From assembly GCA_036245525.1 (NCBI GenBank), contig BTPG01000001.1, forward strand, positions 178,837,958 to 178,901,957: DNA of 64,000 nt. Reading direction: 5' to 3'. Each line of letters starts with the position of its first letter. Position 1 is the first letter of the stretch. The notes beneath the pieces were generated by a model. The model made no database searches and had not been told where the DNA came from. It saw only the letters and a list, made by a program, of their open reading frames with translations. Positions 9,945 through 18,466 of this stretch are shown here, piece by piece. This DNA comes from Semisulcospira habei (Eukaryota > Mollusca > Gastropoda > Semisulcospiridae). A program made the position numbers and the translations under genes.

Positions 9945-11563
9945 ATAACCCACCATTAATCCTCCTACTGTAACCAAAAAGACCCACACATGTTCTGCCA
10001 TATACCCAACTACCTTTGCTGCTGTACTAATAAGCCAACTGACAACTGTGCCAATTATGCCAGGCAACACATCCATTGCTTTTACAGCCAATTTCTTAAG
10101 CAAGTCAGATATATGTGACAACTGTTTCTTTACCCATGACTGTAAATCTTTTGGGTTAGTGGGGGCTGGTGGACCTGGTGGTGCTGGACTACTACCACCG
10201 CCACCACCACCAGAGACAGCTAACACAACAGTACTGATAATAAATCCAAGAGCAGTAATTAAACTAGCAATTGTGATACCCTGTTCTCTGAAAAGTGTTT
10301 TCAATCTCTCAGCCAATGCTGTGTCTTCGTGAAGTATTTTCTGAATAGTTTCTCTAATCCTGTTGACCTGTGTTTTCAGTTTTTCTCTTCCAATACTAAT
10401 GACTTCTAACCTTCCTGATCTTTCTATTTGCAAATCATTTAATCTGTGTTGTATTCTTTCTTTCATTTCTATGTCAAGATTTCCATTGTCTGCGGTAGCC
10501 AGTTTTTCTTTTTCACGTTCTATGTGTTTATCAAGCTCACCCAGTTTGGCTATATTATTTACCATCTCACCTCTTATTGTCTGCAATGATTTATCCAAGC
10601 CTATAATCTCTTGCATTGACAAAGGTGGGTCGTCTATTGTTTTTATAGCATCATTTATTTGTCCTTCAGTAAATGAAGCCCCACCTGGGTCTGCCAGGGG
10701 GACCTGGGTGGGGTAACTACTTTTTAGTTCCCAGGGTCACCCTGTTCAGCCCCACAGGGTGGGTTTTCCTCTCTATTCTGGGGCATGTGTTTCTGTCTAC
10801 CTGAGGTCCATTCACCTGTATTTGCCTTTTTAAAACTCTCCCTACTGTCTGCACTGCCTGTAGCTCTTGATATTGGATGTGTGTTGCTAAATGGTCTTAG
10901 CTTTATTTAGGCCCAATGTGTTAGGTTTATTTAATGTATTTGACTGGCTGGCGACATACATTCAATGTTCTGTTTATTTTTGTTTTCCACAAGCAGTGCA
11001 GGCACGTCCTGAGAAAGCCTTGTTGCTGTCTGGACATTAAGCAATGTACAATCAATCAATCAACCTTCAGTAAATGAGGTTTCTTGTATCACTGTGTTTG
11101 CTATTTCTGGCAGTCTTGTTACTTCTGCCATTTCAATTTGTTGTGCTGTTGGTAACTTTGTTTGCGTGTGGTGAAGAGCACTAGCAAGTCTAGGGGGTAA
11201 CTTCTTACTACCAACACCAAGGTAACGCTGCAGTGCTGCCTCACCATCTACATCAGTTTTGATTGTACTTAAAGCTTTAAACTTACCTGAGTTGGTTTTA
11301 TGGGTTAGATATATTTTTCCTTTGTCAACAGTATTTAAATATAAATGACCCTTGCCATCAAGTTCAAACTGATTAGGATCTATGTTGTCTGGGCGGTCAC
11401 CAACATGTTCATAAAATGAGTTTACTTTGGTTTCTAAAAGTTCATGACGTAAACTGTAAGTATTTCTTGTACCAGTCATTTCAGTCCTATCTGTGATACT
11501 AGTATCTGAGACATTCATGTCATCCATTTCAAAATCTTCATGATTAAATCCTCCTGTGGCCAT
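9921..11563 (-). pseudogene. Polinton coiled-coil/membrane protein, split by a SINE
   Basis: It starts at 11563 (MATGGFNHEDFEMDD), preceded by AATAAAA. The N-terminal ~165 residues are acidic and polar and run to 11064, where a SINE (10677-11063) with a 14-bp duplication interrupts. The frame continues from about 10676 to 9921. This second part has a long heptad-like charged helix (about 100 residues), a hydrophobic segment (ITIASLITALGFIISTVV), a Gly6-Ser/Pro linker (SGGGGGGSSPAPPGPPAP), then two more hydrophobic stretches near the end. From memory, proteins of this plan (helix, hydrophobic segment, Gly/Pro linker, amphipathic helix, terminal membrane segment) accompany Polintons in corals and other invertebrates. 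The function is unknown, and membrane penetration is a guess. Confidence 0.75.
10677..11063 (+). mobile_element. SINE copy 1 (CCCCACC..AATC family)
   Basis: This is a 387-bp copy running from CCCCACCTGGG to the AATCAATCAATC tail on the plus strand. It is flanked by CCTTCAGTAAATGA at 10663-10676 and 11064-11077. It interrupts the coiled-coil/membrane gene. Four further copies are in this window. Confidence 0.92.
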
Positions 11564-11603
11564 TGTTTTTATTAATTTAATATTTTTTATTGTGCATAAT
11601 AAA
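11564..11603. promoter_or_regulatory. Divergent intergenic spacer with AATAAAA motifs
   Basis: Only 40 bases separate the starts of the coiled-coil gene (minus) and the capsid gene (plus). On each strand the start codon is preceded within a few bases by AATAAAA (AATAAAAACA-ATG on minus, CATAATAAA-ATG on plus). Several other genes of this element have the same signal, so this probably holds a shared late-type promoter. That role is inferred from position alone. Confidence 0.45.
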
Positions 11604-12876
11604 ATGACATCATCTTACAGATCAAAGTTAGACCCATATAGAAAACTATGTGAGCCTCTTGGTGTTAAGGGCATTAGACAATCAATCGTCATCACAAATA
11701 ATCCAAGTACCATAGACCAGAACCAAACTCTTACAGTCAAGTTTCCAAACCTAGGTCCAAGTGACGTTATTGTTCCTGGCACTGCTCGCCTAGCATTTAA
11801 TATCGAACTATCATCAGATTCAGACATAAACAGAACACTAGTTAACAATCTAGGCAGAGCAATTGTTAGAACTATTAAAGTAAAACTTGAAGGACAGGAA
11901 GTGTTTAGCCTTGACGATGCGGATGTGTTTTACTGTTACAAAGATTTGTGGCTTACAAGAGAAGAACGAGAGGATCATATTTATCAAGGCATACAGTCAG
12001 ATAACATTGGTAAACTTCGAATCGATGCCGGAGACAAAACAACCACAGCAGCCAAAGACGTTATATTAGCTGAAACATATGGAACCTGATTCTACATTCC
12101 ATTTGAGTTTGAAATCCTGACAGCGCATTTACCTTATTACCAAGGAGCACTGAATGACCGTCTGAGTTTTGAACTAACCTTCAATGACTACTCCAAAGTT
12201 ATTAAATCATCTGATCTCAATGCAACATACAAGATCTCTAACATTTCTTTGGAATATGAAATTGTCACACACACTGAACTAGCTAGACTCATTCAAAATC
12301 AGTACCAGTCAAGACTGCCGATTTATTATGACCGGGTGATTAGACATAGTTTAATGCATAAAGACAAGAGCGACCCAATGTGGAACATAAACTTGAACAC
12401 ACCTGCCAGGTCACTGAAAGGTATACTCATGTTGTTTGTTGAACCAGCGAGCCCATACAAAAGAGATTCAGAAAAATTCTACAATCCAAAGATCACACAT
12501 TTGTCTTGTACAACCGAAGGGCATCCTAATCAAGTGTACGCTTCTGGAATGCAACCTTATCAGCACTATGATGAGATCACAAAGTATTTTGTGGGTGGAA
12601 GACTTAGAGATAAACCAGCAAACATGACGTGTAAAGATCTTCATCTGTATGACGTTAGGATCGGACAATACCTGATGCACTTTGGTTAGACCTGCATAGT
12701 ACAGATGATGACTACCTTCATGGGTCAGGTCGTACTGTCGAAAACGGTAGTGACGGAATTACAATTCAGATACAAAAAAGACTGAAAAAGCCGAAGCCAT
12801 TAACATATATTTATATCTGATTTATGACGCACAACTCAATATTGCAGAAAGCAGACTAAGTGGACACTTGTATTAA
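11604..12876 (+). pseudogene. Polinton major capsid protein (double jelly-roll)
   Basis: Capsid building block. The start is the ATG at 11604 (MTSSYRSKLDPYRKLCEPLG), chosen because it follows AATAAA directly. The first frame is open to an in-frame TGA at 12087-12089 and continues in the same frame to 12689. Two small frameshifts near 12670 and 12780 then carry the sense to a stop at 12874-12876. Characteristic features are NLGRAIVRTIKVKLEG, the YYQGALNDRLSFEL strand region and the terminal AQLNIAESRLSGHLY, consistent with Polinton/adintovirus hexon-like proteins of about 420 residues. It is followed after 18 bases by the packaging ATPase. One stop and two small shifts mean modest decay. Confidence 0.85.
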
Positions 12877-12894
12877 ATTATATTCTGTATTAAA

Positions 12895-13498
12895 ATGAAC
12901 TTGATGACACTCGACCCACACTGTGGTTTGTTTTGTGGCACGACAGGGTGTGGTAAAACTGAATTTGTTCTTAATCTCTTACAAACAAGATACATTCATC
13001 GTTTCGAAAACATAGTAATATTCTGTCCTACGATCAAACACAACAAAGCTTATCACAACCGTTTATTCATTTGGACTGACAGCAACATTTACTTAGTTGA
13101 CCCCGAGAAAAACTGAATGACTACCTACAATATTTTTACAAGCAATTTGAAGGGCAGCCAACTTTGTTATAGTTGATGACTGCTCAGCAGAGAAAGACAT
13201 TGTCAAGAAAAGAAACACGTTAGCAGAACTTGCCTTTAGTGGCAGACATGCAAATGTTAGTGTATGGATTCTCACTCAAAAATATAATGCTGTACTGAAA
13301 GATTTTCGAGAACAGTTAAAGTTTATCTGTTTGTTTTACTGTAAGGATCGTGACAGCTTTGAAGACTGTCTCAGAGAGAACGACGTCATCCCAAATAAAC
13401 ATGAACGAGACATTGTGAAAAAGAAACTAAAATCAACTAAGCATCTAAAGCTTATTTTAAAGACAGATCAGCCCACAGGGTATGGGTTAGTGAATTAA
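12895..13498 (+). pseudogene. Packaging ATPase (FtsK-HerA/A32 type)
   Basis: The ATPase that drives genome packaging in Polintons and related viruses. The ATG at 12895 follows TATTAAA. Walker A is GTTGCGKTEF at about 12937-12966, early in the protein as expected. Walker B is VIVDD at about 13166-13180. LTQKYNAVLKDFREQ and FICLFYCKDRDSF follow, typical of A32-like ATPases. The first frame ends at 13116, and at least two frameshifts lie between 13100 and 13180. The rest is open to the TAA at 13496-13498. Total length of about 200 residues matches the family. It lies between capsid and polymerase genes on the same strand. Confidence 0.85.
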
Positions 13499-13512
13499 TT
13501 TATACTTTTGTT

Positions 13513-13902
13513 TTGTCCAATAAAAATCACAGAGGACAAATCACGCAATACTGGCCTATTGGTGAAATCATAGATATTACATACTACTTTAAAGATGTTA
13601 AATATTTATATGGGCTTTATAATAAAGTGGCACCAGGAAATTTATTTATAACACCAGTAACGCCAGTAACACTGTACATGACAGGTAATATAACTTTGGG
13701 TGTCGATAATCCATTTAGACCAACAATAATTAAAAAAATAACTGTTGATATTAAGACACAAACTTTTACTGTTAATGAATATTACAGTGGCTGGTTTAAT
13801 GCAGTGTGTAGTGATTTAGTGAAAGAACTTAACCAAACAAATTTGTATTTGACCAGTGTTACAGTTAATAAAATGGTATTACACATACAGAGTCAGCGTT
13901 AA
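13513..13902 (+). CDS. Polinton hypothetical protein, about 125 residues
   Basis: This open frame contains GQITQYWPIGEIIDITYYF and ends TVNKMVLHIQSQR at the stop 13900-13902. No ATG precedes the good sequence, and the frame is open from a TTG at 13513. The leader TTTTGTCCAATAAAAAT resembles the leader of the polymerase gene (TTTTGTCCGTCAAATAAAAATG), so the original start codon has probably been lost. It is beta-rich and soluble with no membrane segment. It sits between ATPase and polymerase on the same strand. No family was recognised. It is one of the few genes here without an internal break. Confidence 0.5.
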   Translation: MSNKNHRGQITQYWPIGEIIDITYYFKDVKYLYGLYNKVAPGNLFITPVTPVTLYMTGNITLGVDNPFRPTIIKKITVDIKTQTFTVNEYYSGWFNAVCSDLVKELNQTNLYLTSVTVNKMVLHIQSQR

Positions 13903-14009
13903 TATTTTATTTATTATTTTGTCCGTCAAATAAAAATGATGGACAATGCTCAAAGCCCATCAGGCTCGACAAGCCAATCAAGCTTAAGAAACATGTTTCA
14001 CACAACAGA

Positions 14010-14571
14010 TTGATTGATTGATTGTACATTGCTTAACGTCCCGACAGCAACAAGGCTTTCTCAGGACGTGCCTGCACTGCTTGTGAAAAAAACAACTAAA
14101 CAGAACATTGAATGTATGTCGCCAGCCGGTCAAATACATTAAATAAACCTAACACATGGGGCCTAAATAAAGCTAAGACCATTTAGCAACACACATCCAA
14201 TATCAAGAGCTACAGGCAGCGCAGACAGTAGGGAGAGTTTTAAAAAGGCAAATACAGGTGAATGGACCTCGGGTAGACAGAAACACATGCCCCAGAATAG
14301 AGAGAAAAACTCACCCTGTGGGGCTGACCAGGGTGACCCTGGGAACTAAAAAGTACCTAACCCCACCCAAGTCCCCCAGGGCAGACCCGGGTGGGGGCAG
14401 ACAGTGGGAGAGTTTTAAAAAGGCAAATACAGGTGAATGGACAAAGGGTAGACAGAAACACATGCCCCAGAATAGAGAGGAAAACCCACCCTGTGGGGCT
14501 GACCAGGGTGACCCTGGGAACTAAAAAGTAGTTAACCCCACCCAAGTCCCCCAGGGCAGACCCGGGTGGGG
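14010..14571 (-). mobile_element. SINE copy 2, with internal partial duplication
   Basis: Inverted relative to copy 1. It is flanked by TTCACACAACAGA at 13997-14009 and 14572-14584. After the usual end near 14395 the last ~180 bases (GCAGACAGTGGGAGAGTTTTAAAA to GACCCGGGTGGGG) are repeated at 14396-14571, making this copy 562 bp. It interrupts the polymerase gene close to its start. Confidence 0.92.
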
Positions 14572-14878
14572 TTCACACAACAGACTTACCTATATCTAAT
14601 AGTAACAATGTCTATGAATCGATAGAAAACTCTTTTTCTGTCATACAAGATAATCTTCTTACAGGCAGTGTAAAGATTCAGATTGTTGCTAAAATAGAAT
14701 TTACTAGAGTAGACGGTGAAGTGATTGTATCATATATCTCGACAAGACAAGACACAGTTAACACAAGAAGGGAATTCGAAAACATGTTTAGAGACAGACT
14801 ATTACCTGACTTTCTAGAAGCAATTGACAGAGCAAAAATGAAGGGGTCAGGTTGGCACGAAGGCCGTGTACATGAACT

Positions 14879-15271
14879 GATTGATTGATTGATTGTACAT
14901 TGCTTAACGTCCCGACAGCAACAAGGCTTTCTCAGGACGTGCCTGCACTGCTTGTGAAAAAAAAAAAAGCTAAACAGAAAATTGAATGTATGTCGCCAGC
15001 CGGTCAAATACGTTAAATAAACCTACAACATGGGGCCTAAATAAGGCTAAGACCATTTAGCAACACACATCCAATATCAAGAGCTACAGGCAGTGCAGAC
15101 AGTAGGGAGAGTTTTAAAAAGGCAAATACAGGTGAATGGACAAAGGGTAGACAGAAACACATGCCCCAGAATAGAGAGAAAAACCCACCCTGTGGGGCTG
15201 ACCAGGGTGACCCTGAGAACTAAAAAATACCTAACCCCACCCAAGTCCCCCAGGGCAGACCCGGGTGGGGT
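14879..15271 (-). mobile_element. SINE copy 3
   Basis: A 393-bp copy with the GATTGATT tail at its left end on the plus strand. It is flanked by GTGTACATGAACT at 14866-14878 and 15272-15284. It interrupts the polymerase gene about 290 bases downstream of copy 2. Confidence 0.92.
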
Positions 15272-18200
15272 GTGTACATGAACTACAATTAAAGCAGTCA
15301 AGGTATCATCCTATATTAGGTAAATCATGGTTACCACTGCCAACAGAGGTTGCAAACAAAAAGGCTGTCGTCAATATTCAGAATAATGACCACTATTGCT
15401 TTATGTGGTGTGTGCTTGCTAAACTACACTTTGTAAGAACAAAACCTGAACGTGTATCTAACTACACTAAATTTGTAAATGAACTCAACTTCAGTGGTAT
15501 AGATTTCCCTGTTAAAATAGAAGACATAGACTTGTTTGAAAAACTAAATCCTGGTATATCTGTAAATGTGTATGTGTGGGATAATGAGTCTGTTGACAAG
15601 TTACAACCCATTAGAGTATCACCACTTGCCCCAACCTATGGTCAGTCAGAAAATAAGCATGTTGACATGTTATTAATTGGTGATAATGATAACTTCCACT
15701 ACACAATTATCAGGAGTATGTCACATCTCATTCGCAGTATTGTTTCAAAATATGTTAGTAAACAGGAAGTGTGTAAAAGATGTTTACAAAAATTTTCTTC
15801 TATTGCAGTTGCACACAAATACGTCCAGCACTGTAGGTCAGCTGATGACATACAAACAGTACTTAAGTATCCAGATCCTGGTAGTCAAGTATATTTCAAG
15901 AACTATGAGAATCAGCAAAAGCTGCCGTTTGTAGTGTATGCTGATTTTGAATCACTAGTTTACCGTATGAAGGTCCTGTTCCAGAATCATTACCAAAGAC
16001 TGTAAAGTTCAGTGACCAAGTGGTGTGTTCTTTTGGATACATTATTGTTAGGTCAGATGGACAGCATTCAGAACCTGTTATCTACAGAGGTTAAAATGCA
16101 GCATGTTTGTTTTTAACAGAAGTGAGACAACTGTATAGTCAGGTAGTACATTATCTCACAACATGTCAGATGCCTTTGGTGATGACAGAAGAAGACAAAC
16201 TCAATTTTGATACAGCTGTGACGTGTTGGATTTGTGAACAACCCCTCCAGGGTGATAAAGTTTGTGACCATGATCACATAACTGGATGGTACAGAGGTGC
16301 TGCACATAACAAGTGTAACTTGTTATTAAAAACAGATCCTAAGAAATACAAGTTACCAATCTTTTTCCACAATCTCAAAGGATATGATTCACACATTATC
16401 ATGCATGCTGTAGACGAGTCTTACAGAAAAATTAGTTGTATTGCGCAGACAACAGAAAAATACTTGACTTTTAGATTGGACAACAAATTAGTGTTTTATG
16501 ACTCTATGCAACATTTGTCTTTAGGGTTGGCTAGACTGGCAGAAGGACTGACATCATTTCCAATAACAAGTAAATATTTTGACCCAGACTTAATCAAGAA
16601 AGGAGTGTATCCATACGAGTACATTGATCATTGGGTTGTGTTTGAAGAAAGGAGACTACCACCAAAAGAGAAATTTTATTCAACACTAAATGGTAAAGGT
16701 GTTTCTGACTCTGATTACCAACATGCACTTGATGCGTGGGATAAATTAGGGTGTCAGACAATTGGTGACTACCATGATCAGTACTTCAAAGCTGACGTTT
16801 GCTAGCAGACGTATTTGAAAGTTACTGTGAAAAGGGTTTGTTGCACTACAGTCTTGACCCTGCTTGTTACATAACTAGTCCTGGCATGACATGGGATGCA
16901 TTTTTGAAATCCAGTAAGATATTTATAGACCTGTTGTCTGATCGTACGATGGGTGAAATGGTGGAACGTGGATTGAGGGGTGGCATTAGTATAGCAGCAA
17001 ACAATTATGCCAGAGCCAACAACAAATATCTGGACGACCTTGGGTTTTACCCCTCAAGGTCAAGGTCATTCATTACGTACGTGGACACGAACAATTTGTA
17101 TGGATATGCGATGTGTGAGTTATTGCCCTTGAAAAACGTTTGTCTGTATGATTTGTCACAGTACAACATAACAAAGATAACAAACTATATTATGAATCTT
17201 GACCGGAATGATGCAAAGGGTTGGATCTTTGAAGTAGACCAGGAGTACCCACACCATCTACACGATTACCATAATGATTATCCATTAGCTGTTGAGAAAA
17301 TGAGTATGACAGGGAAAAAAGAAGACACTAAACTTGTACCGAATTTGAATGACAAATTCAATTACCACTATCGCTTGTTGCAGTTTTACATCAGACATGG
17401 GTTAGTACTAAATAAAGTTCACAGTGGTATTCAATTTAATCAAAGTGCTTTCATGAAAGATTACATAATGAAGAACAAAACATTGCATGCAAAGGACGGC
17501 AACACTGCATTTGACAAAGACTTTTTTAAGCTTATGAACAATGCCTGTTTTGGCAAGACTATGGAAAATCCTCATCACCGCAAAGATGTGAGACTTGTCA
17601 CAACTGAATTGGGTGCAATTAAACTTACAGGCAAGCCACAGTACACAGGGTATAAAGAGTTTCATTCATCATTGTATGCAGTGTCACTCAAAAAAAAAGA
17701 TTGTTAAACTGGACAAGACATTCATTGGTATGGCAATTCTTGAGTTGTCAAAACTGTTGATGCTTGAATTTTATTATGATTACTTTAAACCAAAGTATCC
17801 TGAGTGCTGACTGCTATACACTGACACTGACTCTATGATCATAGACGTGCCTACTGAAGACTTTTATAAAGACATGAAAACAGAATTACACATGTATGAC
17901 ACGTCTGACTACCCTAAAGATCATCCATTGTTTAGCACACAAAACAAGAAAGTGCCTGGAAAGTTTAAAGACGAACTGAATGGTGTGCCTATAGTTGAGT
18001 ACATTGGACTGAGATAAAAAAAAAATGCATTCTATACAGCACCAAAAGGGAAGTCAGTCAAAAACCAAAGGAATAAAAAATAACAGCGATTAAAAATAAA
18101 GACATTCGTCATGAACATTACAAGCAAGTATTAGATGGGGCATTAATGCCTGATTATCCAAACAAGTCACTGAGATCAAACAAACATAATCTTGAACTGA

Positions 18201-18466
18201 TTCAAACACATAAGAAGTCACTGGCAGTTGGGGACACAAAACATGTGTTTTTCAGTAAGGAAAAGGCTTATGCACCTGGACATTACAGGCTTAAGTTATC
18301 TGAAGAAATAGCCGATGAACTGGTCGTAGAATTAATCGATGAGTTAGTTGTTGAAATGAGTAACAGTGTCTGGGGGAATAATCTGTAATTCTTCTCTAAC
18401 AAATGCCCTCTGCGGGGCTGGTTCATATAAATAATATATTGACGTGACAGCGCTGGGAACTATTTT

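Larger units (their letters stand above)
13936..18388 (+). pseudogene. polB: Protein-primed DNA polymerase B, split by two SINEs
   Basis: The replicative polymerase of the Polinton. It starts MMDNAQSPSGSTSQ at 13936 after AATAAAA. SINE copy 2 (14010-14571) and SINE copy 3 (14879-15271) interrupt the N-terminal region, each with a clean duplication. The order is: N-terminal domain (15285-15930), Exo I DFE at about 15943, an endonuclease VII-like Cys/His zinc motif (CWIC..CDHDH..NKCN, 16222-16320), Exo II HNLKGYD at about 16370, motif A DTNNLYG at about 17083, motif B NNACFGKT near 17536, motif C YTDTDSM at 17816-17836, and a C-terminal YAPGHYRL part. Frame breaks occur near 16000, 16085, 16800 and 17690, with an in-frame TGA at 17808 just before motif C and further breaks near 18015-18145. 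Family and catalytic motifs are clear; the copy is inactive. Confidence 0.93.

Noticed and set aside
14258..14524. ORFs containing RVDRNTCPRIERKTHPVGLTRVTL, present at several places
   Set aside because: They occur in each copy of the SINE family in matching positions and are incidental open frames of a non-coding repeat.
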